Source: Shewanella sp. UCD-KL12 (GTDB lineage: Bacteria; Pseudomonadota; Gammaproteobacteria; Enterobacterales; Shewanellaceae). From it: a stretch of 64,000 bases of DNA. The stretch is taken from the NCBI RefSeq assembly GCF_001957125.1, contig NZ_MPHJ01000020.1, positions 1 through 64,000 on the forward strand. Reading direction: 5' to 3'. Below the pieces are notes generated by a model. The model saw only the letters and a program-made list of their open reading frames with translations, had not been told where the DNA came from and did no database searches. Position numbers and translations under genes: made by a program. Below, one piece after another: positions 1 through 8,262 of the stretch; position 1 is the stretch's first letter; every line of letters starts with the position of its first letter.

Positions 1-132
1 GCTTCCTAAGAAGCAATTTCGAATAACTCAACACCTGTGAATGTCCACACAGATTTCTTGTTTCGTATTGTTAAAGAACGTGGCGCTAAGTAGCACCGCC
101 GTTGACGCTAGGTCGCTGGCTTGAGGAGGCGT
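1..132 (-). other. rRNA operon leader (5' external spacer), rrs beyond left edge
   Basis: Read on the minus strand, positions 80-69 give CGTTCTTTAACA, a good match to the boxA antitermination element (TGCTCTTTAACA) found between rrn promoters and 16S rRNA. The stretch also resembles the spacer that precedes 16S genes in Shewanella and Vibrio. Together with the two promoters just upstream it says that an rRNA operon starts here and is transcribed out of the left edge. The 16S gene itself is not in the window, so the call rests on the leader and promoters only. Confidence 0.75.
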
Positions 133-160
133 ATTCTACACTTCCCGTTGTTGGCGTCAA
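133..160 (-). promoter_or_regulatory. rRNA operon promoter, proximal (P2-like)
   Basis: On the minus strand there is a -35 TTGACG (160-155), a 16-bp spacer and a -10 TAGAAT (138-133). An AT-rich stretch lies upstream (161-200), as expected of an UP element. The sequence after the -10 (ACGCCTCC) is C-rich, like rRNA promoter discriminators that respond to ppGpp. Confidence 0.75.
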
Positions 161-280
161 GTGCTTTTAAAAATTTAATTTCAAACGTTTAAAACGAGGA
201 AATTAATTAGCTTACTTGTTGCCCTGACTGGGTTTCAGCTTCTGTTTAAGAAGGCTGGTTTGCCGTGTCAGTGGGAGCGC

Positions 281-308
281 ATTATAGGGATGTCTGCCGT
301 GATGGCAA
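281..308 (-). promoter_or_regulatory. rRNA operon promoter, distal (P1-like)
   Basis: On the minus strand there is a -35 TTGCCA (308-303), a 16-bp spacer and a perfect -10 TATAAT (286-281), followed at once by GCGCTCCC, a classic G+C-rich stringent discriminator. AT-rich DNA (310-340) precedes the -35. It sits about 150 bp upstream of the second promoter, the usual tandem P1-P2 layout of rrn operons. Confidence 0.8.
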
Positions 309-410
309 GGGCTTATTTAAAGAAAATCACAATACCATTGCTAAGTGGCCACTTATCAGGCGAAACGTATATATATGATACAAAACTGTTGTCGTTATGG
401 CTGTTAGAAT

Positions 411-439
411 CAAAAACGGAGCCTAAGGCTCCGTTTTTG
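411..439 (-). terminator. Intrinsic terminator after ccoG
   Basis: A perfect 13-bp stem (CAAAAACGGAGCC pairing with GGCTCCGTTTTTG) with a 3-nt loop is followed by T-rich sequence on both strands. It lies 40 bp past the ccoG stop codon and separates ccoG from the rrn promoters. Confidence 0.85.
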
Positions 440-478
440 ATTCTTTTAACTATTAAGTAAGTGCAGTGTTCTTATGAG

Positions 479-1912
479 TTATTGGCTAAAGAAGCGAGAT
501 TCTTGTGTCGCTTCGATAAAGGCCCCCTTAGCATCACTTTCTGTTCTTACTTTAAAGTCTATCTTCAGCATTGGCCTAGATAGCTCAACAGGGTCAACGG
601 CAACACTGACAGGCAAGGTAAGCACTTCACCACCAGCTATGCTTACTTCTTGTGGACCATACCACTCATAATTCGGTAAACCTTCAACGCTAATTTTATA
701 TTTATGTGCCTGTTCAGTTTTATTCAAAATCTTCAATGTGAAAGTATTCTCAACTAATCCATCGTTATTCTCTCTGAACAACTGGTTCCGGTCTCGAATG
801 ATATCAATACGCACAGGTGCGATAGTGGCGCTCGCATAGACAAAGATAATAATCATAGCAGCGAGTGCTACGCCATATCCCACCAGTTTGGGACGAAGTA
901 CCTTTTCTTTAATACCATCTAATTTATTTTCGGTGGTATAAGAGATCAAACCTTTAGGGTAATTCATGCGTTCCATTGTTTTATCGCAGGCATCAATACA
1001 TGCACCACAGTTGATACACTCATATTGCAATCCATTACGAATATCGATACCAGTAGGACATACCTGAACACAAAGGTCGCAGTCTATACAGTCACCTAAC
1101 CCCATCGCTTTTGGATCGGCTTTTCGAGATCTGGGACCGCGCATTTCTCCACGCTTGCCATCATAGCCGACTATATAGGTATTCTTATCGAACATAGCAG
1201 CTTGGAATCTTGCATAGGGGCACATATGAATACACATGATCTCCCGCATCCAACCCGCGTTACCATAGGTAGCTAAGGTAAATAACACCACCCAAAAATA
1301 GATATCCCCACCAGCATTAAGGGTAAATACATCTGAGTAGACCTCATAAGTTGGTACAAAGTAGGAGACAAAGGTCATCGCTGTTAATAAGGAGATGAGT
1401 ATCCATGCGGTATGCTTGGCTACTTTTCGCCACACCTTATTGAAGCTCCAAGGCATCTGGTCTAGCTTCATGCGCTTATTTCTTGCTCCCTCTAACTTCT
1501 CTTCAAACCAGATAAAGATAAAGGTCCACACAGTTTGCGGGCAGGTATAACCACACCAAACCCGACCTAAATAAGTGGTAACAAAAAATAAGCCGAAAGC
1601 GGCAATGGTTAGTAATGCAGCGAGTAGGGTGAGATCTTGCGGCCAGATAGTTAAGCCAAAAATATGGAATTTTTGCTCTGCAAGGTTGAACCACACCGCT
1701 TGCCTATCACCCCAAGGGATCCAAGGTAAGATGAGAAAAAACAACATGGCAACCCAACCAAGACGTCTTCGAAGCTGTGTCCAAACTCCCTCTACAGCAC
1801 GAACATAAATCCTGTTTCTGGGATTAAATCGATCAGCTTTATTTGCATCGGGCTGATGGATTTTTATTCTCTTTTGCTTCGAATAATCCTTTTTCTCAGA
1901 CTCTGTGCTCAT
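479..1912 (-). CDS. ccoG: Cytochrome c oxidase accessory protein CcoG (RdxA/FixG family)
   Basis: This is an inner-membrane iron-sulfur protein needed to assemble cbb3-type cytochrome c oxidase; family work points to Cu(II) reduction for the copper centre. The 477-residue product has hydrophobic segments near 52-65, 92-113, 168-186, 204-218 and 343-361. It has two ferredoxin-like clusters, CxxCxxCxxxCP at C275-C285 and CxxCxxCxxxC at C299-C309, plus the conserved pairs C120/C124 and C227/C231 in membrane loops. The C-terminal 110 residues form the usual periplasmic FixG domain. Length is normal. The other cco genes are not nearby. The gene stands alone, with a terminator behind it and the next gene divergent. 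Confidence 0.93.
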   Translation of the reverse strand: MSTESEKKDYSKQKRIKIHQPDANKADRFNPRNRIYVRAVEGVWTQLRRRLGWVAMLFFLILPWIPWGDRQAVWFNLAEQKFHIFGLTIWPQDLTLLAALLTIAAFGLFFVTTYLGRVWCGYTCPQTVWTFIFIWFEEKLEGARNKRMKLDQMPWSFNKVWRKVAKHTAWILISLLTAMTFVSYFVPTYEVYSDVFTLNAGGDIYFWVVLFTLATYGNAGWMREIMCIHMCPYARFQAAMFDKNTYIVGYDGKRGEMRGPRSRKADPKAMGLGDCIDCDLCVQVCPTGIDIRNGLQYECINCGACIDACDKTMERMNYPKGLISYTTENKLDGIKEKVLRPKLVGYGVALAAMIIIFVYASATIAPVRIDIIRDRNQLFRENNDGLVENTFTLKILNKTEQAHKYKISVEGLPNYEWYGPQEVSIAGGEVLTLPVSVAVDPVELSRPMLKIDFKVRTESDAKGAFIEATQESRFFSQ

Positions 1913-2000
1913 CTTTGTAACCTTACCGCTTTAATATTGCACGAAAATTAGCTTATTATAACTGTATATTACATCTTATTGACCAAAGTTGGGCTTAAAA

Positions 2001-2354
2001 ATGAGAGGCTGGATAATATTAGGTTTAGGTGCAGGTGTACTCTACTACCTAGCAACTGAAACCAACAAGCTTGACAAGCCAATAGCAGAAACTGACGAGC
2101 TGTTACATAAGATTGAACGTAAGCTTCACTCAATGACAGGCACCAAGATAATCAAAGTTGATAATAAGGTTTCCCAACTTAAAAAAGAGATTTCCCAACG
2201 TATGTCTACTGGCGAACTAGGGGCGCTCGACGATATTTTAGAATCTCAATACAGCGTGCAGGAATATAAAAAGGAATACTGCAGTGGATCTGCACCAAGA
2301 CATGAGAGTCTTAGTAGAGATAACCTACAATTTATTTGCGATAAGCTAAGGTAA
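2001..2354 (+). CDS. Conserved hypothetical protein with N-terminal membrane anchor
   Basis: The product is about 117 residues and I recognise no domain. It starts with a hydrophobic segment (residues 3-18, GWIILGLGAGVLYYLA) and continues as a charged, Lys/Glu-rich helical region (about 25-75) that could form a coiled coil, with a C-terminal tail holding two Cys. I chose ATG at 2001; a TTG at 1989 would add four residues. Neither has a strong ribosome binding site. It reads as a membrane-anchored cytoplasmic or periplasmic protein of unknown role, divergent from ccoG with a short shared promoter region. Confidence 0.7.
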   Translation: MRGWIILGLGAGVLYYLATETNKLDKPIAETDELLHKIERKLHSMTGTKIIKVDNKVSQLKKEISQRMSTGELGALDDILESQYSVQEYKKEYCSGSAPRHESLSRDNLQFICDKLR

Positions 2355-2502
2355 GTACTCTCTAAAAATCATTGCTCCCACCGCTTCATACTATATATAG
2401 GCAAGCTCGGCATTTATATATGCCGATGATTGACCTTAGTTCACTTTCCACCTAGCCTTTGGCCATCATGCCAAAGGGCATCAAGTTGAAAAGGCTATTA
2501 TC

Positions 2503-3405
2503 ATGACTCAACAGGTTTCAGACATCTTCGATCCTACTCTATGGGATCAGGTTACCGATTTTGATTTTGAAGACATCACTTACCACAGAGCAAAAGATCA
2601 AGGCACTGTACGCATCGCAATTAACCGCCCAGACTGCCTAAACTCATTCCGCCCTAAAACTGTCGATGAGCTTTACACTGCACTTGATCATGCTAGACAG
2701 TGGTCAGATGTTGGTTGTGTACTTATTACTGGTAATGGTCCTTCGGCTAAAGGTCAGTACTCATTTTGTGCTGGCGGCGATCAGCGTATCCGCGGTAAAG
2801 ATGGTTATAAATATGAGGGCGCGGAAGAGGGTAAACCCGATGTAGCTCGAATGGGCCGCCTACATATCTTAGAAGTACAACGTTTGATCCGCTTTATGCC
2901 TAAAGTTGTAATCGCATTGGTGCCTGGTTGGGCTGTCGGTGGCGGGCATAGTTTACATGTTGTTTGTGACTTAACCTTAGCCTCTAAAGAGCATGCTATT
3001 TTCAAACAAACTGATCCAGATGTTGGCAGCTTTGATTCTGGCTATGGTAGTGCCTACCTTGCCAAAATGATTGGCCAAAAGCGTGCAAGAGAGATCTTTT
3101 TCCTCGGCTTTAACTACACTGCAGATGAAGCATTTGATATGGGTATGGTTAACAGGTCTATTCCCCATGCAGAACTTGAAACTGAAGCGCTAAACTGGGC
3201 AAAAGAGATCAACTCAAAATCGCCAACAGCAATGCGGATGTTGAAATACGGCTTTAACTTACCTGATGACGGTCTAGTTGGTCAGCAGTTATTTGCAGGT
3301 GAAGCGACAAGGCTAGCTTACGGCACAGATGAAGCCAAAGAGGGGCGAGACTCCTTCCTTGAAAAACGTGAACAAGATTTTAGTCAGTTTCCTTGGCACT
3401 ACTAG
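2503..3405 (+). CDS. menB: 1,4-dihydroxy-2-naphthoyl-CoA synthase (MenB)
   Basis: MenB is a crotonase-fold enzyme that closes the ring of o-succinylbenzoyl-CoA in menaquinone synthesis. The 300-residue product has the oxyanion-hole segments SFCAGGDQ (88-95) and VGGGHS (145-150). It also has the MenB signature around QTDPDVGSFDSGYG (169-182) with the active-site Asp, and the C-terminal EGRDSFLEKR. Its length matches other long MenB proteins. It is not next to other men genes. Menaquinone is the central carrier of anaerobic respiration in Shewanella, so the assignment fits. ATG 2503 is preceded by AAAAGG about 9 bp upstream. Confidence 0.93.
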   Translation: MTQQVSDIFDPTLWDQVTDFDFEDITYHRAKDQGTVRIAINRPDCLNSFRPKTVDELYTALDHARQWSDVGCVLITGNGPSAKGQYSFCAGGDQRIRGKDGYKYEGAEEGKPDVARMGRLHILEVQRLIRFMPKVVIALVPGWAVGGGHSLHVVCDLTLASKEHAIFKQTDPDVGSFDSGYGSAYLAKMIGQKRAREIFFLGFNYTADEAFDMGMVNRSIPHAELETEALNWAKEINSKSPTAMRMLKYGFNLPDDGLVGQQLFAGEATRLAYGTDEAKEGRDSFLEKREQDFSQFPWHY

Positions 3406-3463
3406 CCAGTAACTAAACTCTTCACTATCTAAACTATCCAGTAACTAAGAAGTCACCTTCTAT

Positions 3464-3486
3464 ATAGCCATCTCCTTGATGGCTAT
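3464..3486 (+). terminator. Intrinsic terminator after menB
   Basis: ATAGCCATC pairs with GATGGCTAT around a TCCTT loop and is followed by TTTTG. It lies about 60 bp past the menB stop. Confidence 0.75.
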
Positions 3487-3566
3487 TTTGTTTGATATAT
3501 AACCAAGATTAACTTTTAACCTAAAATACCTATCAAACTAATCTAATAGTCTCTCTTTACAACCTT

Positions 3567-3585
3567 AATGATAATGATTATCATT
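3567..3585. promoter_or_regulatory. Fur box
   Basis: The 19-mer AATGATAATGATTATCATT is a near-perfect palindrome that matches the Fur consensus (GATAATGATAATCATTATC registers). It lies 28 bp upstream of the start codon of the small membrane protein gene at 3613, a position where bound Fur would block transcription when iron is plentiful. Confidence 0.85.
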
Positions 3586-3612
3586 TGAATATTGATTATT
3601 GAGGAACTCATT

Positions 3613-3807
3613 ATGCTAAAAACATGTACTTTTGCAATTTTACATTTCGGTGTCGCGTTCACTATTACCTACTTGCTCACTGGAAGTGTTGTTATAGGTG
3701 GTGCCGTTGCCTTAATAGAACCCGCAGTCAATACTGTTGTTTTCTACTTCCATGAAAAAGTATGGAAAAGAATAGAGAAACAAAAAGAACAATTAATCAC
3801 TGTATAG
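3613..3807 (+). CDS. Small membrane protein, DUF2061 family
   Basis: The 64-residue product resembles DUF2061 membrane proteins: two hydrophobic stretches (about 5-23 and 26-45), a conserved EPAVNT...FHEKVW segment (about 35-55) and a basic C-terminal tail. The function of the family is not established. I chose ATG 3613, because GAGGA lies 8 bp upstream; an earlier in-frame start would add seven residues with no ribosome binding site. A Fur box just upstream implies iron-controlled expression, which is not something known for the family as a whole. Confidence 0.8.
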   Translation: MLKTCTFAILHFGVAFTITYLLTGSVVIGGAVALIEPAVNTVVFYFHEKVWKRIEKQKEQLITV

Positions 3808-4166
3808 GTAATAAATACCTTTAGCTCACCTTATACCTACTTGGCTTAACTGATAAAGCGATATAACAGGTGTAATAAAAGCTTCATAAAAAATTTATCT
3901 CTGCTTATCACAACAGACATTTTAACAAAAACGCTTTTGAAGCTTAAGATAGCCTTAACGCCATAATTTATTACTCCATCTATTTCATTCTAAAAACAGA
4001 AAAAAATAATAATAAAAACCTAAATATCAACAAGATATATTTTAGTGCCAATTAAATTCTGTTCGTAAAAAATACAATACAGGACAACCAACAAACACAA
4101 TCTTGCAACAAGAAAGAAACAAGTAAGATCATTTAGCCATTCACCACAATCCCACTCCTCGCCACA
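3808..4166. other. AT-rich intergenic region before pstS
   Basis: About 360 bp of A-rich DNA with no open reading frame of interest and no clear hairpin. The regulatory signal lies at its right end (Pho box). Confidence 0.6.
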
Positions 4167-4184
4167 CTGTAACTTGGCTGTCAT
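4167..4184 (+). promoter_or_regulatory. Pho box (PhoB binding site) for pstSCAB
   Basis: Two direct 7-mers, CTGTAAC (4167-4173) and CTGTCAT (4178-4184), are spaced 11 bp start to start with an AT-rich gap, matching the PhoB box. A further partial CTGTCTT follows at 4191. The site is 86 bp upstream of the pstS ATG, so phosphate-starvation control of the pst genes is the natural reading. Confidence 0.75.
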
Positions 4185-4269
4185 ATAACTCTGTCTTAAT
4201 GCGCTTGCTTCCAGAGAGGAAGTCCTAATTTGAAATTTGTATTACGACTTAATAAGAGTGGAACTTGTG

Positions 4270-5079
4270 ATGAAAAAAGTTATTGGTTTATTAGCCGCTG
4301 TAAGCTTTATGACAGCACCACTTGCTCAGGCAAGCACAGTTACGGTATCTGGATCGACTTCAGTTGCCCATGTAATGGAAGTTCTTGCAGAGAAATACCA
4401 AAACAGTGCAAATAAAAACGTTGAAGTACAAAGTACTGGCTCATCTGCTGGTATTCGTGCAGCGAAAGATGGCACTAGCATGATTGGCATGTCATCTCGT
4501 AACGTCAAAGACAGCGAGTTGAATTCAGATACTAAAGAAATAGTTATCGCACGTGACGGTATTGCTGCAGCGGTAAATAATGCAAACCCAGTTAAAAGCC
4601 TGACACAAGAACAGATATCTAAGATTTATCGTGGCGAGATCAAAAACTGGAGTGAAGTAGGCGGTGAGGCTAAGCCAATTGTCGTAGTAACTCGTGAAAA
4701 TGGCTCAGGTACTCGTGGCGCTTTCGAAGAGATCATGAAACTACAACGTACTGTTAATGGTCACAAGGTAACGGCTATCTCACCAACAGCTCAAGTTGGT
4801 AATGGTAACGGTATGATCAAGACCATTGTAGCCAACAACCCATATGCCATTGGTTACATCTCACTCGGTAGTGTCGATAACTCTTTACGCGCAGTAGATG
4901 TTAACGGTATTGCAGCAACAGATGAGAATATTGCTACTGGTGATTACCAAATAGCACGTCCCTTCATCGTTCTGATGGATAAGAACGCTCATATCAATGC
5001 TCAAGATTTTGTTAACTACATCCTTTCTGAAGATGGTCAGAGCATAGTAGCAGAAGAAGGTTACATTCGAGTTCAGTAA
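4270..5079 (+). CDS. pstS: Phosphate ABC transporter, periplasmic binding protein PstS
   Basis: PstS captures inorganic phosphate in the periplasm for the PstCAB importer. The 269-residue product begins with a Sec signal peptide (residues 1-21, ending PLAQA before STVTV). Phosphate-contacting segments are visible: GSTSV (28-32), STGSSAG (55-61) and the ENGSGTRGAFEE loop. The length fits the compact PstS class. I chose ATG 4270 because it gives a clean signal peptide; an upstream ATT codon at 4237 would disrupt it. A Pho box lies upstream and a strong hairpin follows the gene. Confidence 0.93.
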   Translation: MKKVIGLLAAVSFMTAPLAQASTVTVSGSTSVAHVMEVLAEKYQNSANKNVEVQSTGSSAGIRAAKDGTSMIGMSSRNVKDSELNSDTKEIVIARDGIAAAVNNANPVKSLTQEQISKIYRGEIKNWSEVGGEAKPIVVVTRENGSGTRGAFEEIMKLQRTVNGHKVTAISPTAQVGNGNGMIKTIVANNPYAIGYISLGSVDNSLRAVDVNGIAATDENIATGDYQIARPFIVLMDKNAHINAQDFVNYILSEDGQSIVAEEGYIRVQ

Positions 5080-5106
5080 CTCATCTATTTAAAAGTAATT
5101 ATATAG

Positions 5107-5132
5107 CTCAGAGGAATATAGGTTCCTCTGAG
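5107..5132 (+). terminator. Hairpin between pstS and pstC (partial terminator)
   Basis: A perfect 10-bp stem (CTCAGAGGAA / TTCCTCTGAG) with a 6-nt loop is followed by TTTATTTT. Inside an operon such a hairpin usually lets some polymerase through and protects the upstream message, giving much more PstS than PstCAB. Confidence 0.8.
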
Positions 5133-5186
5133 TTTATTTTAATTCATTGATTAAAAATAAATTCAAAATGCTCTCGAGGCAAAGTG

Positions 5187-6092
5187 ATGAATACAGCAAG
5201 TAAAGCCAGTAATACAGGGCTACAACTCGCACCAGCAAAAGCAGTTGATTGGAAAGAATCATTCTTCCATATACTTTTTCTCGCCAGCGCTATGGTTGGT
5301 GTTATTTCTGTAGCCACTATAGGTTGGTTTGTATTTCAAGAAGGTCTACCTGCATTCAAAGAAGCAGGTGTTGTAAATATGGTTCTCGGTAGAGAATGGT
5401 TGCCACCAGCACTGTATGGCATCTTCCCTATGATTATCGCTTCGCTAATATCTACTGCAGGGGCAGTAATTATTGGTGTACCGATAGCCATTTTAACCGC
5501 AGTATTTCTCGCGGAACTCGCTCCCAAATGGTTAGCAGATATCGTTAGACCAGCAGTCGAACTGTTAGCCGGTATCCCATCTGTGGTTTATGGCTTTTTT
5601 GGCTTAGTTATCATAGTTCCAGCCATAGAAACTCTTTTCAATATTCCTGCAGGTAATACGCTTCTTGCGGGAATAATCGTTCTAGCAATCATGATATTGC
5701 CAACGGTAATTACCATTTCAGAAACCTCATTGCGCGCTCTGCCTCCAGTTTATAAAGAGGGAGCACTCGCACTAGGGGCTTCACATATTTACAGCATATT
5801 CAAAGTACTCATCCCTGCGGCTCGAAGCGGCATATTCACAGGCGTAGCACTTGGTATTGCTCGTGCTATTGGCGAAACAATGGCAATTATTATGGTGATG
5901 GGGAATGCTCCAGCTATGCCAGGCTCAATACTCGAACCAGCAAGAACTTTAACAGCCAATATCGCCATGGAGATGTCTTACGCAACAGGCATTCACTCCA
6001 GCGCTCTGTATTCGACGGGCATAGTCTTATTGGTGTTTATCGTTTTACTCAATGCAAGTTTGTTATACCTAAATCGTAAGAGGAGCTACTAA
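5187..6092 (+). CDS. pstC: Phosphate ABC transporter permease PstC
   Basis: PstC is one of two membrane subunits of the phosphate importer. The 301-302 residue product has six predicted membrane segments (from about 30-52 to 275-297) and the cytoplasmic EAA loop (about residues 187-215, with EGALALGASHIYSIFKV) that docks to PstB. GTG 5184 and ATG 5187 are adjacent; GAGG at about 5175 suits ATG better. The stop codon overlaps the pstA start (TAATG), so the two are translationally coupled. Confidence 0.92.
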   Translation: MNTASKASNTGLQLAPAKAVDWKESFFHILFLASAMVGVISVATIGWFVFQEGLPAFKEAGVVNMVLGREWLPPALYGIFPMIIASLISTAGAVIIGVPIAILTAVFLAELAPKWLADIVRPAVELLAGIPSVVYGFFGLVIIVPAIETLFNIPAGNTLLAGIIVLAIMILPTVITISETSLRALPPVYKEGALALGASHIYSIFKVLIPAARSGIFTGVALGIARAIGETMAIIMVMGNAPAMPGSILEPARTLTANIAMEMSYATGIHSSALYSTGIVLLVFIVLLNASLLYLNRKRSY

Positions 6093-6952
6093 TGCTTCAA
6101 GATAAACGTATTTTAAATAGAGACGTGCAAGACAAACTCTTGTTAGTCGCTATCTGGGGCGCTGCAGCAATTACTATTTCATTCCTGCTTTGGGTGGTAT
6201 GGCACATACTAAGTAATGGCCTTTCACATGTTAGCTGGGAGTTTGTCACAGGAGCATATACCCGCATAGGAGAAGCCTCTGGCATATGGGCCATGATAGT
6301 CGCTACCGTTTATATGGTTGGACTATCTTTAGCCATAGCCGCCCCTATAGGAATAATGACAGCGATTTACTTAACTGAATACGCTAAGCCCGGCAGTAAA
6401 GTCGTTAAGACCATTCGTTTCTGTACAGAATCTTTAGCGGGTATCCCCTCTATTGTTTACGGTCTCTTTGGTATGACATTTTTCGTCACCACATTAGGCT
6501 TAGGCTTCTCGATTCTGGCTGGTTCACTCACACTATCGATGCTCATTCTTCCGGTACTCATTCGTACTACTGAAGAAGCCTTGCTAGCTGTCCCTATGAG
6601 CTATAGAGAAGGAGGCTACGCATTAGGTAGCTCCAAGATATACACCATTTGGCGTCTAATACTGCCGAGCGCGCTACCGGGTATAGTTACTTCTGTCATA
6701 TTAAGTATTGGCCGAGTTATCGGTGAATCAGCACCTGTATTTTTGACTGCAGGTATGGTGACACAAATTCCTGAGTCAGTATTGGAGTCAGGACGTACCT
6801 TAACCGTGCACCTCTACAAGCTCACCCAAGAACTCTTTACTCAACATGAATGGGATCAAGCCTATGCCACGGCAACGGTTTTGATTGTACTCGTTCTTAT
6901 TTTAAATCTGGCAACCAAACTCATTGCCACACGTATTAATAAAGCATCTTAA
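6092..6952 (+). CDS. pstA: Phosphate ABC transporter permease PstA
   Basis: PstA is the second membrane subunit of the phosphate importer. The 286-residue product has six hydrophobic segments and an EAA loop (REGGYALGSSKIYTIWRLI, about 173-191) similar to that of PstC. An AGGAG ribosome binding site lies within the end of pstC. pstB starts 14 bp after the stop. Length is typical of the family. Confidence 0.92.
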   Translation: MLQDKRILNRDVQDKLLLVAIWGAAAITISFLLWVVWHILSNGLSHVSWEFVTGAYTRIGEASGIWAMIVATVYMVGLSLAIAAPIGIMTAIYLTEYAKPGSKVVKTIRFCTESLAGIPSIVYGLFGMTFFVTTLGLGFSILAGSLTLSMLILPVLIRTTEEALLAVPMSYREGGYALGSSKIYTIWRLILPSALPGIVTSVILSIGRVIGESAPVFLTAGMVTQIPESVLESGRTLTVHLYKLTQELFTQHEWDQAYATATVLIVLVLILNLATKLIATRINKAS

Positions 6953-6966
6953 TAAAGGCCAGAAAC

Positions 6967-7716
6967 ATGAATAAGTTAGAAGTGAGTGATCTCAATCTTT
7001 TTTATGGTGAAAACCACGCGCTGAAAGATATCTCTTTAAAGATACCTTCACGCCAGGTTACTGCACTTATTGGTCCATCAGGCTGTGGTAAGTCTACTCT
7101 GCTAAGAACCTTAAACCGCATGAACGACTTAGTTGAAGGGGTTAAAATCACTGGCGCAGTTAAATTCGAAGGAGAGGATATCTATTCCGATGTGGACGTA
7201 AAGCAATTGCGTATGCGAGTCGGTATGGTCTTTCAAAAGCCTAACCCTTTCCCTATGAGTATCTATGAGAATGTTGCTTTCGGCTTAAAAGCTCAAGGCG
7301 TCAAAGATAAAAGAAAACTAGATGAAGTTGTGGAGGAGTCTCTACGTGGTGCTGCACTCTGGGATGAGGTCAAAGACCGATTAGACAGCCCAGCGTTTGG
7401 TTTATCTGGCGGACAACAGCAAAGACTTTGTATTGCCCGAGCTATATCTATGCAGCCAGAAGTGATCTTAATGGATGAGCCCACCAGCGCATTAGATCCT
7501 ATTGCAACTCATAAAATTGAGGAGCTAATGGATGAGCTTCGCAAGAAGTTTACTATCGTTATCGTGACTCACTCGATGAATCAGGCGAAACGAATTTCAG
7601 ATAAAACGGCATTTTTCTGGATGGGTGAGCTCGTGGAGCACGGTGAAACAGCACAAGTGTTTAACCAGCCAAACGATCAGCGCACCCAAGGCTACGTCAG
7701 TGGTGAATTCGGTTAA
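6967..7716 (+). CDS. pstB: Phosphate ABC transporter ATPase PstB
   Basis: PstB powers phosphate import by ATP hydrolysis on the cytoplasmic face. The 249-residue product shows Walker A GPSGCGKST (36-44), Q-loop VFQKPNPFP (88-96), signature LSGGQQQR (146-153), Walker B VILMDEP (166-172) and the H-loop THS (about 203). All catalytic residues are present and the length is normal. phoU, which often ends pst operons, does not follow; a small gene of unknown function does. Confidence 0.94.
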   Translation: MNKLEVSDLNLFYGENHALKDISLKIPSRQVTALIGPSGCGKSTLLRTLNRMNDLVEGVKITGAVKFEGEDIYSDVDVKQLRMRVGMVFQKPNPFPMSIYENVAFGLKAQGVKDKRKLDEVVEESLRGAALWDEVKDRLDSPAFGLSGGQQQRLCIARAISMQPEVILMDEPTSALDPIATHKIEELMDELRKKFTIVIVTHSMNQAKRISDKTAFFWMGELVEHGETAQVFNQPNDQRTQGYVSGEFG

Positions 7717-7860
7717 CAGCTTCAAGTCTATTTAAGTCATACGCCATTCTATTAAACAAACATAATGGGATGGCGTTTACCATAAAGGTGACTTGTTTAA
7801 ATCATATTAATAAGATAGCTTCGGAGATATGGGTTTATCGCAAAAAGGATAGAAATTCAT

Positions 7861-8139
7861 ATGGAAAGAATTAGAGAAGCTCAAGAACACCTTAAAAACG
7901 AATTCGAAAGATACAACAATGCAGCATCTAAAAAACTGCCACCTATCTCGCTAGATAACGCAGAAAGTCTTGAAGAGATGCTTGAGTGTGTCACTCGCCG
8001 TGACTCTCTAGGACAAGCAAAATCTCAGGGCCTACCGCCGTCTGCAAAATTAAAAGCTGCCATTGCAGATACTTTACTCTTGTTAGATAACTTTGATATT
8101 AAGATATCAAAAGATAAAGGCGCTGCTGAAAGCAAGTAG
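7861..8139 (+). CDS. Conserved hypothetical protein downstream of pstB
   Basis: This 92-residue, soluble, charged and mostly helical protein is not one I recognise. It has no signal peptide or membrane segment and no cysteine pair beyond a single Cys near residue 43. It is not PhoU (too short and without the PhoU repeat). It lies 144 bp after pstB on the same strand and is closed by a terminator, so it could be a distal operon member or have its own promoter. AAGGA lies about 11 bp before the ATG. Confidence 0.7.
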   Translation: MERIREAQEHLKNEFERYNNAASKKLPPISLDNAESLEEMLECVTRRDSLGQAKSQGLPPSAKLKAAIADTLLLLDNFDIKISKDKGAAESK

Positions 8140-8155
8140 CTCACCTAGCCGACAT

Positions 8156-8180
8156 AAGCCTTCTCCTCTGAAGGCTTTTT
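8156..8180 (+). terminator. Intrinsic terminator ending the pst region
   Basis: AAGCCTTC pairs with GAAGGCTT around a TCCTCT loop, followed by a run of T. It lies about 17 bp past the stop of the 92-residue gene. Confidence 0.85.
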
Positions 8181-8262
8181 AATCCACCAGCCAAAGTTCA
8201 ATTTAAGAATCATCGCAAAAATGTCGCCCTGAGTACTTAATTAGCACCGATGAGACTCAGAG

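Noticed and set aside
260..460. 66-codon plus-strand open frame at the left edge
   Set aside because: It overlaps the rRNA promoter P1 and the ccoG terminator, and has no ribosome binding site or family likeness.
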